A DNA stretch of 64,000 nt from a bacterium (GTDB lineage Bacteria > Cyanobacteriota > Vampirovibrionia > Gastranaerophilales > Gastranaerophilaceae): assembly GCA_017541465.1 (NCBI GenBank), contig JAFXYZ010000009.1:1-64000 (forward strand). Reading direction: 5' to 3'. The translations under genes and the position numbers were made by a program. This document shows, one piece after another, positions 26,626-35,941 of this stretch (positions are counted from its first letter, which is position 1; the number at the start of each line of letters is the position of its first letter). Under the pieces are notes generated by a model. It saw only the letters and a program-made list of their open reading frames with translations, did not search any database and was not told the DNA's origin.

Positions 26626-27216
26626 CTACCCGAGCAAATTAACAATAGGCTTCCTTGTTCTTTCCTCAAAGGTTTGTACGAAATCAGACATACCCTTCCT
26701 GTCAAGATAGAGTGCTTTTTCCCCTCTTATATCAAACCCGCATTTATCAATATAAAAATTTCTGGCGCTTCTTGCCGGGGCATTAACCGTCATTTCCTGA
26801 TTTACCTTAGAATTAAGCATTTGTTTTGAAAGAGACGCAAGAATACTCTGCCCTGCATATTTATACCTGCGTTCCCCGTCTGTTTCAAGATAGTAAACAT
26901 TTGTACTGTTTCTGAAATCTACTGTTTCGCAAAAACCAACAATACGGTTATCAGGAAGTTCGAGAGAATAAAATTTATTAGCATCTAATACTCTTCTATC
27001 GCCTGTATTATGGCAAAGATGCATAAATTTAATCCTCATATTAGAGATAAACCCTGGCATATAAGTCCATTTATAGACATTATGTTTAAAATGCTGAAGG
27101 TCGGAATAGTCCCTGCAGTCAAATTCATACAGGGTTGCAGGAATAAATGTTTTATTCTGCCTGTCATACACCTGACACTCTGAAACCGGAATTTTTGATT
27201 TAAACGAAATTTTCAT
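26626..27216 (-). CDS. Hypothetical protein, possible GNAT-like acetyltransferase
   Basis: A 196-aa protein (ATG 27216; a GTG start at 27234 is also open). It contains LPDNRIVGFCETVDF, a strand pair typical of the GNAT core, and ends with APARSARNFYIDKCGFDIRGE, which resembles the acceptor-side motif of GNAT N-acetyltransferases (A..FY.k.GF). The acetyl-CoA loop (Q/RxxGxG/A) is not clear (RYKYAGQSIL is the nearest). No partner gene: it diverges from the EamA gene. The call is tentative. Confidence 0.6.
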   Translation of the reverse strand: MKISFKSKIPVSECQVYDRQNKTFIPATLYEFDCRDYSDLQHFKHNVYKWTYMPGFISNMRIKFMHLCHNTGDRRVLDANKFYSLELPDNRIVGFCETVDFRNSTNVYYLETDGERRYKYAGQSILASLSKQMLNSKVNQEMTVNAPARSARNFYIDKCGFDIRGEKALYLDRKGMSDFVQTFEERTRKPIVNLLG

Positions 27217-27278
27217 AGCACTCAATATAAACACGATAAAAAATAAATTTGTTATTTTTCTTATATAATAATCTCATT

Positions 27279-28139
27279 ATGGGCTACATTTTAACAGGGA
27301 TATTAGTTTTAATAAGAATTTTTTCCGTCTCGGCATGCAACGTTTTTCAGAAACGGCTTGCCGAATTTAAGGAAACACCCGTCAGAATTAACTATATCAA
27401 CTATTTTTTCCTGACGGTTTTTTCGCTCTTTTTATTCTTATTTATCAACAAATCGGGGGTAAACGGTGAATTTATTTTTTATTCTCTGCTCGGGGGAATT
27501 TTCGGAGGTCTCGGCAACTATTTTATGGTTGAAGCACTCAAATTCGGCGAACTTTCTGTTCTTGCGCCGATTAATTCCTATAAAGTCCTTGTTGCGATTT
27601 TATTTGGAATAATATTTCTTGGTGAAATACCAAAAACGGCGGGAATTTTAGGTATAATTTTAATTATCCTCGGAAGTTATTTTATTTTTAACTCCTTCAA
27701 TATTCTTGAAATTTTCAGCAAAAAAGAAATACAATTCAGGTTCTTAGCATTGATTTTTACCGGGATAGAGGCAATTTTAATCAAAAAAGTCATTCTTCTT
27801 TCGTCAATAGAGCTGATGTTTTGCGCAAATTGTCTTATGGGGCTTATATTTTCCTTCCTCATTTTAAAAATCAAAAAAGAGAGTTCTGATTTAAGAATTA
27901 AAAAAGAACATCTTCCCCGCTATCTTTTGACTTCACTAAGCTTTGGGGTTATGGCATTTGTGACGGCACTTGTGTTTAAACGTATTCAGGTTGGTTATGC
28001 ACTTTCTCTGTTCCAGCTTTCGATTCTTCTCAACCTTTTCTTCGGGTGGAAGGTTTTCAGGGAAAAAGATATTTTGAGAAAACTCCTCGGCTCAATAATC
28101 ATAATTTTGGGCGCAATACTGGTTATTCTGAAGGGATAA
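27279..28139 (+). CDS. EamA/DMT-superfamily transporter
   Basis: A membrane protein with ten hydrophobic helices in two EamA halves (~residues 1-135 and 150-286). The first half ends with LAPINSYKVLVAILFGIIFLGE, the family's signature region. ATG 27279 is preferred to TTG 27249; a TATAAT box lies 9 nt upstream, and no ribosome site is seen. It immediately precedes the glycan locus. Substrate unknown; family members move small metabolites, and a few (ArnE/F type) move lipid-linked sugars. Confidence 0.85.
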   Translation: MGYILTGILVLIRIFSVSACNVFQKRLAEFKETPVRINYINYFFLTVFSLFLFLFINKSGVNGEFIFYSLLGGIFGGLGNYFMVEALKFGELSVLAPINSYKVLVAILFGIIFLGEIPKTAGILGIILIILGSYFIFNSFNILEIFSKKEIQFRFLALIFTGIEAILIKKVILLSSIELMFCANCLMGLIFSFLILKIKKESSDLRIKKEHLPRYLLTSLSFGVMAFVTALVFKRIQVGYALSLFQLSILLNLFFGWKVFREKDILRKLLGSIIIILGAILVILKG

Positions 28140-28201
28140 TTCCTATGAATTATCTATATGTATATTTTTATTTATAATCTTTTATAGTTTAAATATGTTT
28201 T

Positions 28202-28210
28202 TGTTATAAT
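28202..28210 (+). promoter_or_regulatory. Extended -10 promoter of the glycan locus
   Basis: TG-T-TATAAT (TATAAT at 28205-28210). A leader of about 67 nt follows, with GGAG near the start of the first gene at 28284. Confidence 0.55.
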
Positions 28211-28283
28211 AAAGAAAAATATAAATTTATATTTCAGGGAATGGAGCAAAAGACTAATCCATCGTCCTTTGGAGCAGTAAATA

Positions 28284-29636
28284 ATGCGCAAAAGCCTATC
28301 AAAATCAACATATTTAATGTTTTTATTTGACCTTATGATTTTAACCTCCTCAACTTTTATATGGTCAAACTTCTTCGGCTACACTCAAAAAGCCGTTTCT
28401 CTGCTCTGTCTTATGACGGTTATTGTCGGACTTATAGTCCTCTATCTCAAAGGGAACTACAAAATCAGGGAATTTAACATCAATTTAAAGAACACCTACC
28501 TTCTTTTTGAAGGTGTCGTTATGTCCCATGTACTTCCGGGCTTATATTTACTGTTCTTTGCATCCTCAATGACCAAATCTATCAACTATTTAGCTGTTAA
28601 TATCCTGACAATTTTCATATTTCTCAGGTTGTATCGTGTTTTTTTTCACCTCTATCTTTTTAAACTCAAAAAAGAAAAGAACATTTTAATTTTAGGTTCA
28701 GATGAAAGAGCCAAACTTATAGCAGATGAAATTCAGGGCAAAAAAGCACTCAGAATGAAGGTTGTAGGCTTTATCCATGAGAACAAATCGGATGAAGAAT
28801 ATGTTTCTGACAGTTCGCTTCCGGTCTTTAATGATGTTACCAATCTTGAGCCTGTTATAAACCAAAACGATGTTGATATTGTTGTTATTGCGCAGGCGAC
28901 AGAGCTCATCGTTACAATTCCGCGCGGTGTTTCAATCTACAAAATGCCCGAATTTTATGAGCTCGTAACAGGTAAATACTATATTGACGAAAAAACCATT
29001 ACTGAGCTCTATTATCAGTATGCAACCCACCGCTCGTTCGGTTATGACTTTTGCAAAAGAGCCTATGACATAATAGCAGCACTGATTATTCTTCTTGTTA
29101 CCCTTCCTATAACGGGCTTTACGGCAATAAGAATCTGGCTTACTGACAAAGGAAACCCCATCTATACCCAGCAGAGAGTCGGGATAGGCGGAAAAGTTTT
29201 CCGATGCTATAAACTGCGCACAATGTGGGCAAATAATTATGTTCCGAAGCAGGGAAAAATAAACGAAAATACTGCCTCAATCAACGATGACAGGGTTATT
29301 CCCTGGTGCAAATTCGTTCGCAAAGCAAGATTTGATGAAATTCCCCAAATGATAAACATCTTAAAAGGTGATATGTCAATAGTAGGACCAAGAGCAGAGT
29401 GGGAAGATTTAGTCAATATCTACACAAAAGAAATTCCCTACTACTCAAGCAGAATGTGGGTAAAGACAGGCTGGACAGGCTGGGCGCAAATTAACCAGGG
29501 GCACTGCGTAAACAGTGATGACGTTACTGAAAAACTCCAGTATGACCTTTTTTACCTCGAACACAGAAATATTTTGTGGGAAATTGCCATCCTTGTAAAA
29601 GCCATTTTCCTTGCGCTCGGAGGACGACATGACTAA
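28284..29636 (+). CDS. Initiating sugar-phosphate transferase (polyprenyl glycosylphosphotransferase)
   Basis: Starts glycan assembly by moving a sugar-1-phosphate to undecaprenyl phosphate. Four membrane helices (~residues 10-125) precede a CoA-binding-like cytoplasmic domain (ILILGSDERAKLIADEIQG), then the PssY/WcaJ catalytic domain (~250-450) beginning KRAYDIIAALIILLVTLP, with QQRVGIGGKVFRCYKLRTM, RKARFDEIPQMINILKGDMSIVGPRAE, and the C-terminal GWAQINQG. The 450 aa are normal. It opens a run of seven collinear genes. The sugar is not predictable from sequence. Confidence 0.93.
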   Translation: MRKSLSKSTYLMFLFDLMILTSSTFIWSNFFGYTQKAVSLLCLMTVIVGLIVLYLKGNYKIREFNINLKNTYLLFEGVVMSHVLPGLYLLFFASSMTKSINYLAVNILTIFIFLRLYRVFFHLYLFKLKKEKNILILGSDERAKLIADEIQGKKALRMKVVGFIHENKSDEEYVSDSSLPVFNDVTNLEPVINQNDVDIVVIAQATELIVTIPRGVSIYKMPEFYELVTGKYYIDEKTITELYYQYATHRSFGYDFCKRAYDIIAALIILLVTLPITGFTAIRIWLTDKGNPIYTQQRVGIGGKVFRCYKLRTMWANNYVPKQGKINENTASINDDRVIPWCKFVRKARFDEIPQMINILKGDMSIVGPRAEWEDLVNIYTKEIPYYSSRMWVKTGWTGWAQINQGHCVNSDDVTEKLQYDLFYLEHRNILWEIAILVKAIFLALGGRHD

Positions 29637-30555
29637 TGAAATCATCAAATCTCAATATACTTCAGACACTTTTGATGTTTCAGTCATAATAGTCAATTGG
29701 AATGCGGGGAAATATCTTGAAGAAACAATAAACTCTCTTCACGAAAAAACACAGGATATTTCCTATGAAATTATTGTTATAGACAATAACTCAAGAAAAG
29801 ACGAAGAAAGTTATTTATATCTTGATAACCTTCTCAAATTCATTAACGTAACGGTAATAAAAAGCGATAACAACCCTGGGTTTGCAAAGGCAAACAACCT
29901 CGGAATGGAAATTGCAAAGGGAAGAAACTTTCTTATCCTGAACCCTGACGTTATTATGCACAACAATGTTGTGAAAATTCTCTCCGACTACCTTGATAAC
30001 AATGAAGAAGCCGGAATGGCAGGTCCGAGAATAAACGATATAAACGGAAATTTCCAGATAAATTGTATGAGAGGGAACCCTTACCCTAAAGATACACTGT
30101 TTCACCTCATCGGGCTCGCGAAGATGTTTCCAGATAACCCCCGTTTCAACGGCTATTCGCTTTTACACCTCAACAGAGACGAGATAAACGAATGCGGTGC
30201 ACTCTCAGGGTGTTGTATGATGCTCAAAAAGTCGCTCTATGAAGAAATCGGAGGAATGGATGAGCAATTCTTTATGTACCAGGAGGAAACGGACTGGGGA
30301 CTGAGGACAAAAGAAGCAGGAAAGAAAACCGTTTATAACCCGAATGCCATTGTCACACACTATCAGGGAGTAACAACGAAAAATATTCAGATAAAAAGTA
30401 TCTGGATTTTCACTCAGTCTATGATGAAATTCTTTAAAAAGCACTTCTGGAATAAATATAATATCTTTGAAAAAGCCTTCTGGAGTGTATTAATTTACGG
30501 AAACTTCTTTTTAAAACTGTTTAAATCAATTATCGGAGGGCTTTGTTCAAAATGA
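29629..30555 (+). CDS. Family 2 glycosyltransferase (rhamnosyltransferase-like)
   Basis: GT-A glycosyltransferase with VSVIIVNWNAGKYLEETINSL, the conserved IVIDNNSRKDEE, NPGFAKANNLG, and a metal-binding LNPDV in place of a strict DxD. The later FMYQEETDWGLRTKEAG is the acceptor/catalytic region of WsaF/RfbF-type enzymes. ATG 29629 overlaps the previous gene by 8 bp and has GGAGG upstream; a start at 29611 is less likely. Cytoplasmic, adds one residue to the lipid-linked glycan. Confidence 0.9.
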   Translation: MTNEIIKSQYTSDTFDVSVIIVNWNAGKYLEETINSLHEKTQDISYEIIVIDNNSRKDEESYLYLDNLLKFINVTVIKSDNNPGFAKANNLGMEIAKGRNFLILNPDVIMHNNVVKILSDYLDNNEEAGMAGPRINDINGNFQINCMRGNPYPKDTLFHLIGLAKMFPDNPRFNGYSLLHLNRDEINECGALSGCCMMLKKSLYEEIGGMDEQFFMYQEETDWGLRTKEAGKKTVYNPNAIVTHYQGVTTKNIQIKSIWIFTQSMMKFFKKHFWNKYNIFEKAFWSVLIYGNFFLKLFKSIIGGLCSK

Positions 30556-31742
30556 AATTTCTGTTTTTGACATCGCACCCTCTGATTCCGAATAATGCCG
30601 GAAATACGGTCAGAACATATACCATTATGAAGTGGCTGAAAGAAAACGGGCATACGGTTGACTGGATAACCTTTGCAACCGAAAAAGAACACGAAATTAT
30701 TTTAAACAGCCAGAAAGACCTGAATAATATCTGCGATAAATATACCCCGATAATAATTGACAGAAAAAAGGCTCTCAAGAATTGTATTAAGGCAATTTTT
30801 ACGGGGAAACCCTTTAAAGCGGAATTTTATAATTATAAAGAAGCGAATGACATCATCAAAAAAGAGCTCAGAGAAGGGAATTACGACATCGTCTCAGGAT
30901 ATTTATACCTGACCTCTCAGTTTGTCGATTTTTGCACAAAAGAGACAAAATGGCTCGATATTGTTGATTCCATTTCCTTGTTATATGAAAGACAAATTCC
31001 AAACACGAAGAACCTCCTGAAAAAATTGTTTTTAATCGAGGAAAAGAGAAGAGTATTAAAGGTGGAAGGTCATTCCGTCAGAAACTTTGACCTGATAACA
31101 ATGATTTCGGACACTGATAAAAATCAAATTTCAAAGGTTGCCGATACAGACAAAATCGTTCTTATTAAAAACGGAGTAAACCTTGACGAAAGATTTTCCT
31201 CTGAATATAACAAAAATATGATAGCCTACCTTGGTGATATGGCATATATTCAGAACCACAATGCCGTTATGTGGTTTATAGATAACGTACTTCCCGATTT
31301 AGTTAAAGTAAACCCCGATATTATATTAAAAGTAATCGGAAAAGGACCTAAAGAGGAATTAATCGAAAAATGCAGGGGGAATAAGCACGTTCTGATAACA
31401 GGGCTTGTTGATGACGTAAAAAAAGAATTAATGGAATGCGCTGTTCTTATATGTCCGATTAAAATCTCTTCAGGGCTGCAGAACAAAGTACTTGAGGCGA
31501 TGTCGGTCGGTGTTCCCTCTATCGTTACAGAGCAGATAGCAATTCCGATAACCAAAGACAAAAGCATATTATTGCAGGCAAACAGTGAAAAAGAGTGGAT
31601 AGAGCAAATTCAAAGGGTTTGCGAAAACCCTGAGTACAGGCTTGAGTTATCAGGAAAATCAAAAGAATTTATTGAAAACAATTTTTCGTGGAAATTTTTC
31701 CTTCAGAAATTGGGGGGAGAGTTAAAGAGAATAAGAAGCTGA
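30552..31742 (+). CDS. Family 4-type glycosyltransferase (sugar transferase of PEP-CTERM/EpsH type)
   Basis: GT-B enzyme. The N-terminal SHPLIPNNAGNTVRTYTIMKWL fits GT4 donors-side folds, and the C-terminal half contains the UDP-sugar site (CPIKISSGLQNKVLEAMSVGVPSIVT) with the conserved Glu (NKVLEAM). It resembles the stp1/TIGR03087 sugar transferases. ATG 30552 overlaps the preceding stop as ATGA, and GGAGGG lies 12 nt upstream; TTG 30543 is possible. Third gene of the glycan run. Confidence 0.88.
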   Translation: MKFLFLTSHPLIPNNAGNTVRTYTIMKWLKENGHTVDWITFATEKEHEIILNSQKDLNNICDKYTPIIIDRKKALKNCIKAIFTGKPFKAEFYNYKEANDIIKKELREGNYDIVSGYLYLTSQFVDFCTKETKWLDIVDSISLLYERQIPNTKNLLKKLFLIEEKRRVLKVEGHSVRNFDLITMISDTDKNQISKVADTDKIVLIKNGVNLDERFSSEYNKNMIAYLGDMAYIQNHNAVMWFIDNVLPDLVKVNPDIILKVIGKGPKEELIEKCRGNKHVLITGLVDDVKKELMECAVLICPIKISSGLQNKVLEAMSVGVPSIVTEQIAIPITKDKSILLQANSEKEWIEQIQRVCENPEYRLELSGKSKEFIENNFSWKFFLQKLGGELKRIRS

Positions 31743-31752
31743 GAAGGAACAA

Positions 31753-33171
31753 ATGACAATAGGACCGTTTTTATTATTTTGCATAACATACATTTTTTAT
31801 CTGCTGGGTGATTTTTCGTTCCCTGTCGGAGAAATGGCAATTCCTTTTTATTTTATAATCGGAACAGGTCTTTTAATCATACTTTTTGTAAGAAACCAAA
31901 AAGTTTGTCTGTCTGTTTTGAGAACTGCTTTAAAAACGAAACAGGGAAAACTTCTTTTATATTTTTCTCTTTGGGCAGTTTTAACAATAATAGTTTCCTT
32001 ATTTCAGGGCACCTTCAAATTAGGCTCGTTTTTCTCTAATTTTATAGGAAATTTCTTTAATTCATTTTTATTCCCGGTGCTTCTGGCCTGTATTCTTATA
32101 ACTCAGATAAAGATAAACAGGAAACTCAAAATGTTCCTTTTTATTACAGCTATGACCATTCTTGTTATCGGAATGATAGAATTAATTGCGCTGACCTTTA
32201 ACATCGGTTTTATAAAAGACACCATTAATATGCTGGTCAACAGAACTGCAATAGCTCGTGATTTAGGAAAGGTAGTTTTTGGTGCATTAGAAAACCCGAG
32301 AATTCATTCTCTCTTCAGAGAACCCGGCGAATATGCGGGGTTTTTGGTCGTATCCTCGCCATTATTCTTTTATCTGGGGAATTTAAAAGAAAAGCTCTTT
32401 AAAAATACTTTCATTGATACCTTTTTAAAGAAAACCATGATTCTTTTATGGATTTTCAACTTAATGAAAACACAAAGTCCCATCAACATTGTATTTATAG
32501 GTATTATTTTGGCAGGATGGGCTATTTTAAATATTAAATATATTATTAAACATCTTCTTCATATCAAATATTTTATTGCACTTTGTATTTCACTGATTTT
32601 GCTTATTTCATTAACTGCATATTCAATTGTTAAACAGGAATTGTTTGTTCAGAGAATTGTAACGGCATTAACGAATATAAGCTCTGTTGATGCCATTGTT
32701 GAAAATGAACCGTCACTTGCGACAAGAATATGCACCCATGAAGCACAAATCAGAATGGGACTTCACTATCCCGTTTTTGGTGTCGGATACGCGAATATGA
32801 ACAGTGTCTGGGGACAGTATATATTTAATCTTCCTCATGCACTCACTCCTGAAGTATATAAATATGCCCTTGACGGAAAACAAATGGGCGGTTCTGCATT
32901 TATCTGGAAAATCTTCGCAGAGACGGGTATCCCCGGTGTTATTCTCTTATATGCCTTCTGGATTAGTCTGTTTTTAAAAGCAAGAAAAATTGCGGGAAAA
33001 AGCAGCGATAAGGAATTTATAGAAGCCTTCAATTATTCTCTGTTAATCTATCTTATTTATTCCTGGTACCTGATGCTTGCGCCTGTATTTATGGTTTACT
33101 GCGGAATTTTGCTCGGTATTATCTGTAAAAACAAAAGAAAGAAATTAATTATAATTAAAAAGGCAGAATAA
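31753..33171 (+). CDS. O-antigen ligase/polymerase-like membrane protein (Wzy-like)
   Basis: A 472-aa protein with about 11-12 membrane helices. Its large extracytoplasmic loop (~residues 305-385) contains RICTHEAQIRMGLHYPVFGVGYANM, the characteristic position of the Wzy_C/ligase loop, with Arg and Gly residues, and another arginine in RIHSLFREPGEYAGF. It sits in the middle of the glycosyltransferases, so polymerisation of a repeat unit is the likely task; ligase function cannot be excluded. Confidence 0.85.
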   Translation: MTIGPFLLFCITYIFYLLGDFSFPVGEMAIPFYFIIGTGLLIILFVRNQKVCLSVLRTALKTKQGKLLLYFSLWAVLTIIVSLFQGTFKLGSFFSNFIGNFFNSFLFPVLLACILITQIKINRKLKMFLFITAMTILVIGMIELIALTFNIGFIKDTINMLVNRTAIARDLGKVVFGALENPRIHSLFREPGEYAGFLVVSSPLFFYLGNLKEKLFKNTFIDTFLKKTMILLWIFNLMKTQSPINIVFIGIILAGWAILNIKYIIKHLLHIKYFIALCISLILLISLTAYSIVKQELFVQRIVTALTNISSVDAIVENEPSLATRICTHEAQIRMGLHYPVFGVGYANMNSVWGQYIFNLPHALTPEVYKYALDGKQMGGSAFIWKIFAETGIPGVILLYAFWISLFLKARKIAGKSSDKEFIEAFNYSLLIYLIYSWYLMLAPVFMVYCGILLGIICKNKRKKLIIIKKAE

Positions 33172-34050
33172 ATGGATGTATCAATAGTCTATGTAAATTA
33201 TAAATCTGAAGAGATTACAAAAAACTCTATAAAATCAGTGCTTGAAAAAACGCAGGGTATCGAATTTGAAATTTTTGTCGTGGATAATAACTCTGAAGAT
33301 GGTTCTATTGAAAACATCGAAAAAGAATTTCCACAAATTAACATCATTAAAAATACTGTAAATGCTGGCTTCGGAGCAGCCAACAACCTCGCTATCAGAC
33401 AGGCAAAGGGAAAATATATTCTCTGCCTTAACACTGATACAATTTTATTAAACAATGCAATCAAAATGATGTTTGATTTTATGGAAAAAGAAGAAAATCA
33501 AAACATCGGTGCATGCGGGTGTTATATTACAGGTAAAGACCAGAAGCCGAGCAACTGCGGAGGGTTACTGCCTTCTGTCGGCGCGCTTTTCTGGAAGTTT
33601 GGATTCAGAAAGTTGTGCCCTGAATACTACGAAAAAAAATATGTAGGCAAAATAACCAAAGAAACAAAGGATATTTACTCTGACCTTGGTTACATTACAG
33701 GCGCTGATTTGTTTTTAAGAAAAAAGGTTCTTGATGAAGTTGGTTTATACGATGAAAATATCTTTATGTATTTTGAAGATTCCGATTTATGCAAACGAAT
33801 AAAGGATAAGGGCTATGAACTAACACTTGTTGAAGGGGGAGAAATAGAACACCTCGAAGGGCAATCGACAAAGAACCCTCTGAACAAAAAAATCTGGTTT
33901 AAAACGAGTGAAATGTACTATTTCAGAAAGCATTTTCCCTCTCAGCTTCTGCTTGTTAAACTGATTTATCTCATATTATACCTGTTTGACTGGCTGATTT
34001 TGAGGAATAAAGATTCAAAAGAACTTATAAAGGTTGTTTTAAATGGATAA
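33172..34050 (+). CDS. Family 2 glycosyltransferase
   Basis: GT-A glycosyltransferase closely similar in layout to the gene at 29629: MDVSIVYVNYKSEEITKNSI, VVDNNSEDGS, NAGFGAANNLAIRQAKGKYILCLNTDT, and MYFEDSDLCKRIKDKGYELTLV. Its ATG directly follows the previous stop codon. A C-terminal hydrophobic segment (residues ~265-285) may anchor it to the membrane. Confidence 0.9.
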   Translation: MDVSIVYVNYKSEEITKNSIKSVLEKTQGIEFEIFVVDNNSEDGSIENIEKEFPQINIIKNTVNAGFGAANNLAIRQAKGKYILCLNTDTILLNNAIKMMFDFMEKEENQNIGACGCYITGKDQKPSNCGGLLPSVGALFWKFGFRKLCPEYYEKKYVGKITKETKDIYSDLGYITGADLFLRKKVLDEVGLYDENIFMYFEDSDLCKRIKDKGYELTLVEGGEIEHLEGQSTKNPLNKKIWFKTSEMYYFRKHFPSQLLLVKLIYLILYLFDWLILRNKDSKELIKVVLNG

Positions 34051-35941
34051 AAAAGAGAAGGTTTACTCATTTGATATATTCGATACTCTGATTACAAGAA
34101 AAACAGTATTCCCTGAAGCCGTTTTTCTTGCCGTACAGGAAAAAATCAGAGTTCTTAATCTGCCCGAATTTCTCAAAAATAATTTCTCACTTCTCAGAAA
34201 AGAAGCCGAGAAATACTGTACAGAGCGTGAATTTCAGCTTCATAATAAATTTGACTGCACGATTAACAACATCTATGAGGTCATTAAAAATAATTATCAG
34301 CTCGAAAGCAATACGGTTGAAGCCATAAAACAACTTGAGATAGAGGAAGAAATCAATAACGCATTTCCGATAATTGAGAACATAAACAAAGTGAAAAACC
34401 TCATCAGCGAAAACAAAAAAGTCATTTTAATCTCAGATATGTACTTACCCTCTGAGGTTTTGAGGGAAATTTTGGTTAATATTGACGATGTTTTTAAGTA
34501 TATTGAAATTTATACTTCCTCTGATACAGGGAAAAGAAAGTCAAACGGCTCATTGTATCGTTTAATACAGGAAAAATACAAAATTATAGAACATACAGGG
34601 GACAACGAATTTTCTGATGTCGTTCAGGCAAAATGGAACGGAATTAAGGCAAATAAAGTTATTTGTGAAGGGTTAAAGGAATACGAAAAGAGATTAATCA
34701 AAAAATACCCGAAAAACCTTTACCTTCAAAAATCAGTCGGAATAAGCAGATTATTGAGACAAAATTCAAAGCCGAACGGAGTTTTTGATTTTGCACTTTC
34801 GTTTGCTGCGCCTGTTTTGTACGGTTACACGGATTGGGTTCTTGCGGAATCGCTGAGACGAGGAATTAAAAACCTTTATTTCGTTGCAAGAGACGGGTTT
34901 GTGCCTAAAATAATCGCTGATATAATAATCAGAGAAAAGAATTACGATATTAAAACGCACTATTTTTACAGCTCCCGCAGGGCATCAAGAATTGCGGAAG
35001 AGAAAAACATCGAAGAATACATAACCCAAATTTTCTCGGAGCTTGAGGACAGACAAACAGAAGAATTTATCGCAAAAAGGTTTGAAATAACAAAAGAAGA
35101 ACTCCTCTCTTTTGGGGGCGCAAGCAGGGAAAAACTTCTCTCTAACCCCGAATTTAAGAATTTAATCATAAATAAACACAAAGAGAAAAAATCTCTGTTT
35201 TTATCCTACATCAGACAGGAAATTAATTTCACTGAACCTTTTGCCTTTGTTGATTTAAACGGCTCAGGGAGAACACAGGATAATCTGGCTCATCTCATAA
35301 ACGACAATATTTGTAAAACCGATATTGTATCTTTTTATTTCAGCCTCCAGCCGAATATGGAATACAGAGAAAACTCAATAAAATCAGCCTATATTAATTC
35401 ATATAACTTTAACAGCCTGTTTCTTGAACTTATGTGCAGAACTTTGCATGGTCAGACTTTAGGCTACGGAAGACAAGAAGGCAAAATTGTTCCTCTGCTC
35501 GAATATGACAACAACCCGAATATGGAAAAATGGGGGTTTGAAGTTTATCTTGACGGCTTAAAAGCCTACACAAAACTTATGGCGCAGGAAGAAATTAATA
35601 ATGATGCCGTTTTGCCTTTTGAATACTTAAATTACTTAAAAGGCTTAATTGACAGGGAAACAGCGGACACTATCGGCTCAATTCCTTTTGGGATTTATGG
35701 TGACGAAAAAACGATAAAAGAATTTATCCCGAAATACACTCTTTTTACTCTCTTTCAAAAGAGAGAAATTCCTTCGGTTGCGTCCTCGAGAGCAAATAAA
35801 ATAATAAAACCTTTATCTTTAATAATCAACAAAATCAGAAGCAAAAAGACATACGGGTTTATCTCTAAAAAAAGAGAATTGGCATATTTAAACTTTTTTT
35901 GGTATAAAATTAACCTGTACAACATATTTTGGAAAAAATAA
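34043..35941 (+). CDS. COG5610-type HAD-family protein of glycan loci
   Basis: A 632-aa protein. The N-terminal HAD domain (residues ~1-230) has motif I as FDIFDTLITRK, motif II-like LISDMYLPSEV, and the late motif GDNEFSDV. The C-terminal region (~245-600) starts AAPVLYGYTDWVLAESLRRG, as in predicted hydrolases of COG5610 linked to glycosyltransferase clusters, and contains SRRASRIA and VDLNGSGRTQ. It overlaps the upstream gene by 8 bp and is followed directly by a glycosyltransferase. The nucleophile is DIFDT (Asp-x-Phe-Asp). Substrate unknown. Confidence 0.85.
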   Translation: MDKKEKVYSFDIFDTLITRKTVFPEAVFLAVQEKIRVLNLPEFLKNNFSLLRKEAEKYCTEREFQLHNKFDCTINNIYEVIKNNYQLESNTVEAIKQLEIEEEINNAFPIIENINKVKNLISENKKVILISDMYLPSEVLREILVNIDDVFKYIEIYTSSDTGKRKSNGSLYRLIQEKYKIIEHTGDNEFSDVVQAKWNGIKANKVICEGLKEYEKRLIKKYPKNLYLQKSVGISRLLRQNSKPNGVFDFALSFAAPVLYGYTDWVLAESLRRGIKNLYFVARDGFVPKIIADIIIREKNYDIKTHYFYSSRRASRIAEEKNIEEYITQIFSELEDRQTEEFIAKRFEITKEELLSFGGASREKLLSNPEFKNLIINKHKEKKSLFLSYIRQEINFTEPFAFVDLNGSGRTQDNLAHLINDNICKTDIVSFYFSLQPNMEYRENSIKSAYINSYNFNSLFLELMCRTLHGQTLGYGRQEGKIVPLLEYDNNPNMEKWGFEVYLDGLKAYTKLMAQEEINNDAVLPFEYLNYLKGLIDRETADTIGSIPFGIYGDEKTIKEFIPKYTLFTLFQKREIPSVASSRANKIIKPLSLIINKIRSKKTYGFISKKRELAYLNFFWYKINLYNIFWKK